Assembly (NCBI RefSeq): GCF_016899755.1
Contig: NZ_JACJJC010000015.1
Coordinates: 1-64,000, forward strand
Length of the DNA: 64,000 nt
Origin: Sutterella massiliensis
Lineage (GTDB): Bacteria; Pseudomonadota; Gammaproteobacteria; Burkholderiales; Burkholderiaceae_F
Reading direction: 5' to 3'
Shown: positions 46,169 through 54,020 of the stretch, piece after piece
Layout of the letters: each line of letters opens with the position of its first letter
Position numbering within the stretch: the first letter of the stretch is position 1
Position numbers and translations under genes: made by a program
Notes under the pieces: generated by a model
Databases searched by the model: none
What the model was told of the DNA's origin: nothing
What the model saw: only the letters and a program-made list of their open reading frames with translations

Positions 46169-47599
46169 TTGGAATGGCTTACTAATGTCGTCGGGAGCGT
46201 CAACGACGTTCTCTGGTCGTATGTCCTCATCGTGATGCTCGTCGGTTTGGGCATCTGGTTCACGTTCGCGACGGGCTTCGTGCAGATTCGCCGCATCGGC
46301 GAAATGTTCCGCCTCATTACCGAGGGCGCTACCGCCAAGCCCAAAAAGGGCCACATTTCCACCTTCCAGGCTTTTTGCGTTTCAACCGCTTCGCGTGTGG
46401 GCGTAGGCAACATTGCGGGCATTGCAATCGCCGTCGTGACCGGGGGGCCGGGTGCCGTCTTCTGGATGTGGGTGATCGCAACGCTCGGCTCGGCGACGGG
46501 CTTTGTCGAATCTACGCTCGCGCAGATCTACAAGGCCCCGAAGAAAACGGGCGGCTTTGTGGGGGGGCCTGCCTACTACATCGGCAACGTTTTGGGTTCG
46601 CCCTTTTTCGCGACGCTCTTTGCCGTTCTCATCTCCGTTACCTACGGGCTCATCTTCAATTCCGTTCAGGCCAATACGATTGCGCTTTCCGTGCAGACGT
46701 CCTACGACATTTCGCCGCAGGCGACGGGACTTGTTGTTGCAGCCGTGACGGCTCTCGTGATCTTTGGCGGCGTTACCCGCATCGCCAAGGTCGTGGGCGT
46801 CATGGTGCCCTTCATGGCGGGCGCCTATCTCCTCATTGCCGCCGTCATCACCGTCATGAATGTCGAAAAGATTCCGACGGTGCTCGCGACCATCGTGCGC
46901 TCGGCCTTCGACTTTGAGGCGCTCGGGGGCGCGGGCTTCGCGCTCGCGCTCATGACGGGCATCAAGCGCGGCCTCTTCTCGAACGAAGCCGGCATGGGCT
47001 CGGTGCCGAACGCAGCGGCGACCGCTGACGCGACGCATCCCGTCAAGCAGGGGCTCGTTCAGGCGATCGGCGTTTTCGTTGACACGCTTTTGGTCTGCAC
47101 GGCCTCGGCGATGATCGTGCTCTTTTCGAACGACTGGAGTACGGCAGGCGTCACCGGGATCGAGCTCGTGCAGCGCACGCTCACGGGGCAGCTCGGCAGC
47201 TGGACCAACACCTTTATGTCCGTGATCATTCTCTTCTTCGCTTTCTCGTCGATCATCGGCAACTATTTCTACGGCGAAGTGAACATGGACTTCATCAGCC
47301 GCCGTCCTGTGGCGCTCAACATCTTCCGCGCCTTCGTCGTCATCATGGTGTACTTCGGCGCCGTGGCGAACCTCGGGCTCGTCTGGAACCTCGCCGACCT
47401 CTTCATGGCGCTCATGGCGATTCTGAACCTTGTGGCGATCACGCTCCTCGGTCGCTTCGCCTTTATCGCGCTTCGCGACTACTTCGATCAGAAGAGCCGC
47501 GGGATCGCGAACCCCGAGTTCGATCCGAAGATTCTGCCGTCGCAGCGCGGCATTCTCGCGTGGCCTCGTCATCCGGAAGAGGAGCTCACGCAGTCCTAA
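46169..47599 (+). CDS. Alanine/glycine:cation symporter (AGCS family)
   Basis: This 476-residue sodium-coupled amino-acid carrier has about eleven membrane helices. Signatures are STASRVGVGNIAGIAIAVVTGGPGAVFWMW, GGPAYYIGNVLG and KRGLFSNEAGMGSVPNAAATA, with ATADATHPVKQGLVQ after it. Alanine or glycine is the expected substrate, consistent with an amino-acid-using lifestyle. Translation starts at TTG (46169) with GGAG about ten bases upstream; there is no better ATG ahead of the first helix. A strong terminator follows. Confidence 0.93.
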   Translation: MEWLTNVVGSVNDVLWSYVLIVMLVGLGIWFTFATGFVQIRRIGEMFRLITEGATAKPKKGHISTFQAFCVSTASRVGVGNIAGIAIAVVTGGPGAVFWMWVIATLGSATGFVESTLAQIYKAPKKTGGFVGGPAYYIGNVLGSPFFATLFAVLISVTYGLIFNSVQANTIALSVQTSYDISPQATGLVVAAVTALVIFGGVTRIAKVVGVMVPFMAGAYLLIAAVITVMNVEKIPTVLATIVRSAFDFEALGGAGFALALMTGIKRGLFSNEAGMGSVPNAAATADATHPVKQGLVQAIGVFVDTLLVCTASAMIVLFSNDWSTAGVTGIELVQRTLTGQLGSWTNTFMSVIILFFAFSSIIGNYFYGEVNMDFISRRPVALNIFRAFVVIMVYFGAVANLGLVWNLADLFMALMAILNLVAITLLGRFAFIALRDYFDQKSRGIANPEFDPKILPSQRGILAWPRHPEEELTQS

Positions 47600-47650
47600 C
47601 GCTTGCTTTGCGCGCTGCCGGCCCTAGGGACTTCGCGTTCGATTGCAGCG

Positions 47651-47696
47651 AAAGGCCGCTCGAAAGGACGAAAGCTGTCTTTTCGGCGGCCTTTTT
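47651..47696 (+). terminator. Intrinsic terminator after symporter gene
   Basis: AAAGGCCGC (47651-47659) pairs with GCGGCCTTT (47686-47694), inner CGAAA/TTTTCG, followed by further T. Confidence 0.85.
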
Positions 47697-48086
47697 GCAT
47701 TCCCGGGCGTCAAGTGTTTGTTGTCTCAAAGCGGTTTAAATCGACGGATTTTGATGCCCGATTATCTGCAGACTTAGGGAGTCGGTGGGGAGCCGGGGAG
47801 GGGATCTTAATACTACTTAAGCAATATCTCCAACGCCTTATATCCTGCTTTTCCCTCTCCCGCAAAAGGAGAAAGGCGGCCGAGCGAAAGTTGTGCTTCG
47901 ATTCGCCCCCTCCCATGAGGCTTCTTTAAGAAACGGTTAAGGTCCAATAAACTTTCGTTTAGAGTGAGCGATGTCCCCCTCCGCGCGAGGCGCAAACGCC
48001 GCCCGCAGCCAAACCGTGTGTCGTTACGAAACCGACGTCCGACCGGCGCGGCCCTCGCCAGCGAATCGCTCTCACAGGAGACCACC
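47697..48086. other. Leader region upstream of octaheme cytochrome gene
   Basis: About 390 bp without a gene. A dyad CTTAA-N6-TTAAG lies near 47807-47822. I found no convincing FNR box or NsrR site. An AGGAG ribosome binding site precedes the cytochrome gene. Confidence 0.4.
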
Positions 48087-49706
48087 ATGAAAGTTCATCA
48101 TCTGACTGCTGCTGCCGCTCTTCTTGTTGCGCTCGGCGCCTCGTTTTCCGTGAGCGCGGCCGATCTCAAAGCCTGCACGACCTGCCACAGCAATATCGCG
48201 ACCGAACACGCCGGCGCCGCCCACAAGGACGTCGCCTGCACGTCCTGCCACACGGGGCTTGACGAACACCTGAAGAAGGCCACCGCTCGTCCGGGCACGA
48301 ACATGGACCCCGCGAACTGCGGCAGCTGCCACACCGCTCAGTACACGTCGCTCTACAAGACGAGTGAACGTCCCGCCCGCCAGTCGAAGAAGGCTGCGAC
48401 GGGCCCCGCGCCCGACCCGTTCTTCGATCGGGCCTTGGGCGGCCACGGCTTCACGAAGGAACACGACCTGCCGCGTTCGCACACCTGGATGGCGATCGAC
48501 CAGTTCATCGTCGACCGTGCTTTCGGCGGCCGCTTCGAACCGAAGGAAGGCTGGCTCTACACGACGCTCGAGGGCGGCAAGCACTACAAGGTCTGGGATG
48601 TCCTCAAGGACAACTACCCCGACACGAACGAACACAAGCCCTTTAAGCCGGGTACCGCTGCTGCCGGCAACGGCGTCTGCTGGTCGTGCAAGTCCGCCGA
48701 CCTTATGCTCGACTGGGCCTACATGGGCGACAAGGTTGAGGGTGCCAAGTTCAACCGTGCTTCGAACGCCGTCGACAGCGTTCGCGCCGTGAACCACGCT
48801 CTCAACTGCAACTTCTGTCACGATCCGCACAATGCCAAGCCGCGCGTCATCCGAGACGGCCTCATTGATGCGCTCACCCGCGACAACCAGGGCGCGCCTT
48901 CCGTCTGGACCGAAGCGGCCGCCAACAAGACCAAGGTCGACGTGAAGGACTTCGGCATGCGCGGCTTCACCCGCAAGGTTGCCTACCTTGAAAAGCCCGA
49001 TGCGAACCTGATGTGCGCGCAGTGCCACGTCGAATACATCTGCAACCCGGGCGTTGACGCCAAGACGGGCAAGCCGATCGGCATGGACAATCGTCTCACG
49101 AACCACTTCCCGTTCGTCAACGCCGACCAGATCGAAGCCTATTACGAAAAGATCGGCTACCGCGATTTCAAGCACAGCATGACGGGCGCGCTCCTCATCA
49201 AGATGCAGCACCCGGACGCCGAAACGTTCTTTGGCTCGAAGCACGACAAGGCCGGCGCCGATTGCGCGACCTGCCACATGCCCAAGGTGAAGGACGAATC
49301 GGGCAAGACCTATACGCTCCACTGGTCGACTTCGCCGCGTCACTACGTGAAGGAAACCTGCTTGACCTGCCACAAGGACAAGACGGAAAAGCAGATGGTC
49401 GCTTCGATCGACGCGATGAAGGGCTACTACGACGGCAAGGTCCGTGAAGCCGAATCCCGCATGAACGACATGTTCGACGCCTTTGAAGCCGCTATCGCCG
49501 CCGGCGTCGACCAGAAGACCCTGGACGAAGCCCGCAAGCTCCACTCGTCGGCTCACGTCAATTGGGAATACTGGACTGCCGTGAACGGCGCCTGGTTCCA
49601 CAATCCCGACCAGGCCGTGCGCAGCCTCGCCAAGAGCTGCAAGGCCGCTCAGGATGCAACGGCGCTCCTGAAGAAGGCCGTGGCCGAAAAGAACGCCAAG
49701 AAGTAA
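48087..49706 (+). CDS. Octaheme c-type cytochrome nitrite reductase (ONR/TvNiR-like)
   Basis: This 539-residue exported cytochrome has a Sec signal (to about residue 25) and eight haem motifs. CxxCH is at 30, 51 and 78, CWSCK at 198 and CxxCH at 241, 310, 393 and 425. The lysine-ligated CxxCK in position four marks the catalytic haem of ammonia-forming nitrite reductases. NrfA has only five haems, while the octaheme nitrite reductases (ONR, as in Thioalkalivibrio) have exactly this order with three extra N-terminal haems. The catalytic tyrosine region reads CHVEYICNP. Tyr317 and Cys319 match the Tyr-x-Cys pair that is cross-linked in TvNiR. It likely reduces nitrite to ammonia in the periplasm. 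ccmI follows. Confidence 0.88.
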   Translation: MKVHHLTAAAALLVALGASFSVSAADLKACTTCHSNIATEHAGAAHKDVACTSCHTGLDEHLKKATARPGTNMDPANCGSCHTAQYTSLYKTSERPARQSKKAATGPAPDPFFDRALGGHGFTKEHDLPRSHTWMAIDQFIVDRAFGGRFEPKEGWLYTTLEGGKHYKVWDVLKDNYPDTNEHKPFKPGTAAAGNGVCWSCKSADLMLDWAYMGDKVEGAKFNRASNAVDSVRAVNHALNCNFCHDPHNAKPRVIRDGLIDALTRDNQGAPSVWTEAAANKTKVDVKDFGMRGFTRKVAYLEKPDANLMCAQCHVEYICNPGVDAKTGKPIGMDNRLTNHFPFVNADQIEAYYEKIGYRDFKHSMTGALLIKMQHPDAETFFGSKHDKAGADCATCHMPKVKDESGKTYTLHWSTSPRHYVKETCLTCHKDKTEKQMVASIDAMKGYYDGKVREAESRMNDMFDAFEAAIAAGVDQKTLDEARKLHSSAHVNWEYWTAVNGAWFHNPDQAVRSLAKSCKAAQDATALLKKAVAEKNAKK

Positions 49707-49745
49707 CCAGCGTTCGATAACCACGGGCACGAATGTGCAAACGCG

Positions 49746-49779
49746 AAGCGGTCTCTTTCATCGAAGGAGGCCGCTTTGC
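49746..49779 (+). terminator. Terminator between cytochrome gene and ccmI
   Basis: AAGCGGTCTC (49746-49755) pairs with GAGGCCGCTT (about 49767-49776) with one mismatch, followed by a short T-containing stretch. Confidence 0.55.
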
Positions 49780-49921
49780 TGTTGTATAGTGCGAAAACTT
49801 GACCCGCCGCTTTCGGGCGGGCTCCCTGGCTTTTCCAACAATCGGCGAATCGTTCCTGCAACCGGCCGCAACACAAGCGGGTCGGCATCTGGGCGGGCGC
49901 CTCGAAGGAATACGAATCTTC

Positions 49922-50836
49922 ATGACGGACCGCGCCATTCTTTATGCGATCGAATTTGTGATGCTTGCCGTCGCCATAGCGGCGCTTATGCCGACGATTC
50001 TTCGGGCGGGCAAGCGCAGCGGGGAGTCTCTCGGCACGAACGACGCACGAGCAACGCTCGAAGCGGCGCTTCGAAGCGAAAAGTCGCGCCTGGACGACGA
50101 GCTTACGCGCGGCGCGATTTCCAAGACGCTCTACGAGTCGCTTCTCGCGGACCTGCGCACCCGTGCGCTTGAAGAAACGCGCGCGCTTGACTCGGGCGAA
50201 GTGCCTTCGCTCGACCAAGAACCCGTGACGAAGTCGATGCGCTTCAAACTCGCCGCAGGCGTCACGAGCCTCATGGTGCTCCTCTCGGCCGCCTGCTACG
50301 GGTTCTTGGGGGCGCCCGAAATCATGCGCCTTACCGAAGACCAGAAAGTTCTCCAGGGGACGGCGTCGGCAGAAGCGATTGAAACGTACTTGAAGGACAA
50401 CGCTCGCGACGGGCGCGCTTGGGTGCTTCTTGCACACCGCCGCATCGACGCCGAAGACTTTAAGGGCGCGGGCGCGGCGTACCGCGAAGCCATGCGCGTC
50501 GAAAAGAAGATCGCATCGGATCCGGACATCCTGCTCGAATACGGTGCGGCCGTGCTCACTGCGAACGATGAAGAATTTTTGGGCGACGCCAAGGCGGCGC
50601 TCCTAAAGGCGCAGTCGATCGAGCCCGACAATCCCAAGGCGATCGAACTCGTCGGCATGGCGGCCTTTGCCACGCAGGACTGGGTGCTCGCCAAGCGCCA
50701 GCTCGAGCGCATGCTCGAAGGTATGTCGCCCGATCGCGCCGAGTACATTCGATTCGAGCAGACGATCCGCGTGCTCGACGAGCGTATCAAGGCGAACGAA
50801 GCGCGTGCGGCTGCCAAATCGCAAAAGACTCAATAG
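49922..50836 (+). CDS. ccmI: CcmI/CycH-like cytochrome c biogenesis TPR protein
   Basis: CcmI holds apocytochrome c for haem attachment by the Ccm system. From ATG at 49922 the protein has 304 residues. One membrane helix is at residues 6-29, then the cytoplasmic coiled region EKSRLDDELTRGAISKTLYESLLADL, a second helix (FKLAAGVTSLMVLLSAACYGFLG), and periplasmic TPR-like repeats (AWVLLAHRRIDAEDFKGAGAAYREAM). The position directly after a multihaem cytochrome supports the call. Other ccm genes are not in the window. A frame to 49799 adds unlikely residues. Confidence 0.82.
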   Translation: MTDRAILYAIEFVMLAVAIAALMPTILRAGKRSGESLGTNDARATLEAALRSEKSRLDDELTRGAISKTLYESLLADLRTRALEETRALDSGEVPSLDQEPVTKSMRFKLAAGVTSLMVLLSAACYGFLGAPEIMRLTEDQKVLQGTASAEAIETYLKDNARDGRAWVLLAHRRIDAEDFKGAGAAYREAMRVEKKIASDPDILLEYGAAVLTANDEEFLGDAKAALLKAQSIEPDNPKAIELVGMAAFATQDWVLAKRQLERMLEGMSPDRAEYIRFEQTIRVLDERIKANEARAAAKSQKTQ

Positions 50837-50870
50837 TCGTCTTGAAGAGCGGTTCGTACATAGTTCGACA

Positions 50871-50905
50871 AACCGGGAGGAAGACTTTTCCGTCCCGGTT
50901 TTTTG
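50871..50905 (+). terminator. Intrinsic terminator of ccmI
   Basis: AACCGGGA (50871-50878) pairs with TCCCGGTT (50893-50900), followed by TTTT. Confidence 0.9.
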
Positions 50906-50912
50906 TTGCTGC

Positions 50913-51101
50913 GTGCTTTTTGTCACCTCTTGTGAAGGAAGAGTTGCAGCAGAGCTCGACGAGGCCTATCAGGCAGGAGATGCGGGCGGCTTTTCGACGC
51001 TTCTCATTTGGCACAAGCGACTCGATTACGATCCGAGCGTCGAGTGGCTGCGATCGATGTTCGTTGAGTCGATCCGCTTGCGCCTTAAATCGATCGTTTG
51101 A
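50913..51101 (+). pseudogene. Possible small coding remnant
   Basis: A frame of 62 codons includes AELDEAYQAGDAGGFSTLL and SVEWLRSMFVESIRLRLKSIV, which looks protein-like in composition. It lies on the exit side of the ccmI terminator without a ribosome binding site. It may be the 3' end of a lost gene or simply chance. Confidence 0.25.
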
Positions 51102-51122
51102 ACGAGGCGCTTCGGTCAAGAC

Positions 51123-51158
51123 GAAAAAAGGCTCGAGCCGCGGGGGCGCCTCGAGCCT
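51123..51158 (-). terminator. Intrinsic terminator of Tat flavoprotein gene
   Basis: AGGCTCGAG (51129-51137) pairs with CTCGAGCCT (51150-51158), with six T following on the minus strand. Confidence 0.85.
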
Positions 51159-51274
51159 AAAAAATTCAACAAACGGAGAAGGATGCGTCAGACGCCTCCC
51201 TGCACGCGGTCAGCGTCCTTCGCATTCATTCCACCTTGCCCGCACTTTAGTGCCTGCGGACAAAGGCGAGAAGG

Positions 51275-52846
51275 TTATTTGCCTTCTTCAATCATCTTGA
51301 TGGCGTGTTCGGCAGCGATGCGGCCCGAGGTCATCGCGAACGACGAGGCCGAGCCTTCGCAGCGCAGGTCATAGGTCGAGTCGAAGAGACCGCCGATGTC
51401 CTGGCCGATCACGTAAAGCCCCGGAATCACGTCGCCCTGCGGGGTGCGGGCTTCGAAGTTCGTCGTGACCTTGACGCCGCCCAACGTGAGGAAGAAGCAG
51501 CGGATCGCCTTCAGGGCGTAGTAGGGGCCCTTCTGCATATCGAACTTCACGAGGTGTTCGGGCAGGCGCCCGAATTCCGGGTCGTGCTTTTCTTCGGCGT
51601 ACTTGTTGACGCGCTTCATCGTGTCGACGAGATTTTCGGGCGGCATGCCGAGCTGCTGCGCGAGCTCTTCGACCGTGTCGGCCTTGAAGGCCCAGCCGCG
51701 CTGCATGCCGATTTCCCAGGTCTTCGGGAGCGCCTTGAGGGGCACGCCCGCGAGCACGATGGCGTTGAAGGGAAGCACGGCGCCCTCATTGATCATCTTG
51801 TCCATCATGTGCTGGTCAAAGATCGTGTAGGAGACGCCGCCAGCGGTCGTCATGGCGTTATAGACGTCGACGAAGACCGAGCCGCGCGATTCGTTGAAGA
51901 AGCGCTTGCCGTTGTGGTCGACCCAGAGCCAGGGCTGCGCGAGAGCGCAGCGGCCCTGCTTCAATTCATCGGGACCGGAGAACTGGTTGATGGGAGGATC
52001 GTCCGGGAGGTACGGCGCGTTGCCCGCGACCGTGTGCATGCCCGTGACGCCCGCACCGACGAGGCGCGCCATGTTGATGCCGTCGCCCGTGCGGCCGTCG
52101 ACGACCGGGCCGCGCAGACGGATCGGCTCGATCATGCCGAGGTCGGACGAGTCGAAGACGTACTGCGCGAGCATTTCCTTGTTCGCCGCAAAGCCGCCCG
52201 TAGCGATGATCACCTTCTTGGCGTGAATGATGTACTTGTCGCCCTTGGCGTCAACGGCTTCAACGCCCGCGACGCGGCCGTTTTCAACGATGAGCTTTTC
52301 GGCGCGCGTCTGCGTGCGCAGCACGCCGCCGCGGGCCTTCACCTGTTCGATGAACTTCTGAATGACCGCAGCGCAACCGCCCTTGAAGAGGTGCCAGCAC
52401 ATGAGCGACTCTTCCTTCGGGTACATCGTGCGCATGCCGCGGAATTCGATGCCGAGATCCTGGACTTCGTCGATCGTACGGGTCGAGCCTTCGATCAGCA
52501 CGCGCAGAACGGCCGGGTCGGCACGATAGTGGTGGTACTGCAGCGCCGCATCAAGCACCTGCTGAACGGTCGTCTTGATGCCATGCTCCTTCGTGTAGCG
52601 CGTGTTGACGCCGAGCGACCCTTCGGGGAAGAGGCCCGCGCCGCCCAGGAACTGGAGCTTTTCCAGAACGATGGGCTTCACGCCCTTGCGAACGGCCGCG
52701 TACGCGGCGCAGAGGCCGCCGAGGCCGCCGCCCACGATCACGAGGTCGGTCTTTTCTTCCTTCACAGCAGCCATCGCGGCAGGCGCGGCGGCGGTGGCGG
52801 CAACGGCAGCGGCCGAGCCGAGAAGCTGACGACGATTGAGCTTCAT
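51275..52846 (-). CDS. Tat-exported FAD_binding_2 oxidoreductase without FMN domain
   Basis: This 523-residue protein has a twin-arginine signal (KLNRRQLLGSAAAVAATAAAPAAMA), then the FAD motif DLVIVGGGLGGLCAAYAA near residue 34. VIIATGGFAANKEML closes the dinucleotide fold, and the C-terminal IPGLYVIGQDIGGLFDSTYD completes FAD contacts. It belongs with fumarate-reductase-like flavoproteins but has neither haem motifs nor the FMN-binding domain of its two relatives in this window. The usual fumarate-binding HTMGG is replaced by LTLGGVKV. Electron donor and substrate are unknown. GGAGAG ahead of the ATG fits. It is a single gene with its own terminator. Confidence 0.88.
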   Translation of the reverse strand: MKLNRRQLLGSAAAVAATAAAPAAMAAVKEEKTDLVIVGGGLGGLCAAYAAVRKGVKPIVLEKLQFLGGAGLFPEGSLGVNTRYTKEHGIKTTVQQVLDAALQYHHYRADPAVLRVLIEGSTRTIDEVQDLGIEFRGMRTMYPKEESLMCWHLFKGGCAAVIQKFIEQVKARGGVLRTQTRAEKLIVENGRVAGVEAVDAKGDKYIIHAKKVIIATGGFAANKEMLAQYVFDSSDLGMIEPIRLRGPVVDGRTGDGINMARLVGAGVTGMHTVAGNAPYLPDDPPINQFSGPDELKQGRCALAQPWLWVDHNGKRFFNESRGSVFVDVYNAMTTAGGVSYTIFDQHMMDKMINEGAVLPFNAIVLAGVPLKALPKTWEIGMQRGWAFKADTVEELAQQLGMPPENLVDTMKRVNKYAEEKHDPEFGRLPEHLVKFDMQKGPYYALKAIRCFFLTLGGVKVTTNFEARTPQGDVIPGLYVIGQDIGGLFDSTYDLRCEGSASSFAMTSGRIAAEHAIKMIEEGK

Positions 52847-53067
52847 GGTGTTCTCTCCTTTGATTGGTCGATAAGCGGGCAGTGCGGCTCGATCGAGAAG
52901 CCTCGAATAAGCGTGGCGCTTCTTCCCGTCGCCGCGAACTGCCGACGGAGAACATTCTTTTCAATGTGCCCGCGTCTTGTCTGTGACATTTCGCACGAAG
53001 GCGGGTTTTTCCCATGCGATCGAACGAGGAGCATCCGTGCCTTCTCTGCGTAACACCACCTCGCGGT

Positions 53068-53104
53068 AAAAGAAAGCGCCGCTTTCCCGAGAGAGAAACG
53101 GCGC
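53068..53104 (-). terminator. Intrinsic terminator of rlhA-DUF1266 operon
   Basis: GCGCCG (53076-53081) pairs with CGGCGC (53099-53104), supported by TTTC/GAAA inside. The minus-strand exit is CTTTCTTTTAC. Confidence 0.65.
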
Positions 53105-53145
53105 AAAGAGAGCGAGTGCTCGCTAACTGAAGCTCGCCTAGAGCC

Positions 53146-53976
53146 TCAGTCGGCGTCGGACTTTCGGATGCGAGGCCAGGGGAAGTCGCCCCAGGGACCT
53201 TCAAGGAGCTTGATGAGCACCTTCTCGCCGCGCTCGAGCGCTTCTTCAGCCTGTCGAATGCCGTCTTCGAGTTCAAGCCAAACGTAGGCAAAGAGGAGTG
53301 CACGCGCGTATTCGTGCCAAGAGGAGAAGCGCGCGAGCATCTCGCCCGCCACGCGTGCGTAGTAGCCCGTGGGATCGCGCCCCATCAGTACGTCGCCCGC
53401 CTGGGCTTCGAGAAGAAGCACGGCGCCCTCTGCAGCGTCCCAGGCGCGCACGTGCGTCCAATCGAAAACGCCGCGATGGCGGTCGGCGTACATGCGACGG
53501 CGACGGATCCGGTCTTCGATCTGCGGGTCGACCGCCGACATGGAAAAGCCGCCCCAGCCGAGCGCGATTTCGTTGCGAAGCAATTCCGCAACGGCAGGCG
53601 CAGCCGCGATTTTGCGGTAGGCCGCGGCTGTGCGGCTGCCTTCCATGAGCGAGCGAAAGCGCTCCTCAAAGTCCTCCTCGCTCATGATGTCGAGGTCGGC
53701 CAAGAGATGGTGCAGCAGGTCGCGCTCGCCGCTTGCCGTGCCCATGGGGTCGAGTTCGCCCAATGGCCAGCCCTGGAGCGCAAGCGGAAAGCGCGCGAGC
53801 ATGCCCGTAAAGGCCCGTACCGGGACGTCGTCCCAGTCGTAGGCTCGCGCGAGCGTTTTGTCTCCGCGCTTCAAGCGTTCGAGCGCTTCGGAAAGCGCGC
53901 CGAGGAGCGGCAGCATCGCGGCGCTCGGGGCCAGGCTTTCGATAAGGACCTCGTTGTCGGTTGCGTCCGTCTGCAT
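53146..53976 (-). CDS. DUF1266-like protein
   Basis: This 276-residue protein (start 53976, MQTDATDNEV) is probably cytoplasmic. Its second half resembles DUF1266: a RAWDAAEGAVLLLEAQAGDVL segment followed by ARFSSWHEYARALLFAYVWLE, the WD and SSW positions being typical. Function of that family is unknown. The gene starts 44 bp after rlhA on the same strand and shares its terminator, so the two are probably cotranscribed. A GTG at 54027 overlapping the rlhA stop is an alternative start. Family call is from memory of the motif only. Confidence 0.65.
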   Translation of the reverse strand: MQTDATDNEVLIESLAPSAAMLPLLGALSEALERLKRGDKTLARAYDWDDVPVRAFTGMLARFPLALQGWPLGELDPMGTASGERDLLHHLLADLDIMSEEDFEERFRSLMEGSRTAAAYRKIAAAPAVAELLRNEIALGWGGFSMSAVDPQIEDRIRRRRMYADRHRGVFDWTHVRAWDAAEGAVLLLEAQAGDVLMGRDPTGYYARVAGEMLARFSSWHEYARALLFAYVWLELEDGIRQAEEALERGEKVLIKLLEGPWGDFPWPRIRKSDAD

Positions 53977-54020
53977 GTCGTTACTGGGATGCGGTGGATG
54001 GGAGACTGTGCCGATGCGAA

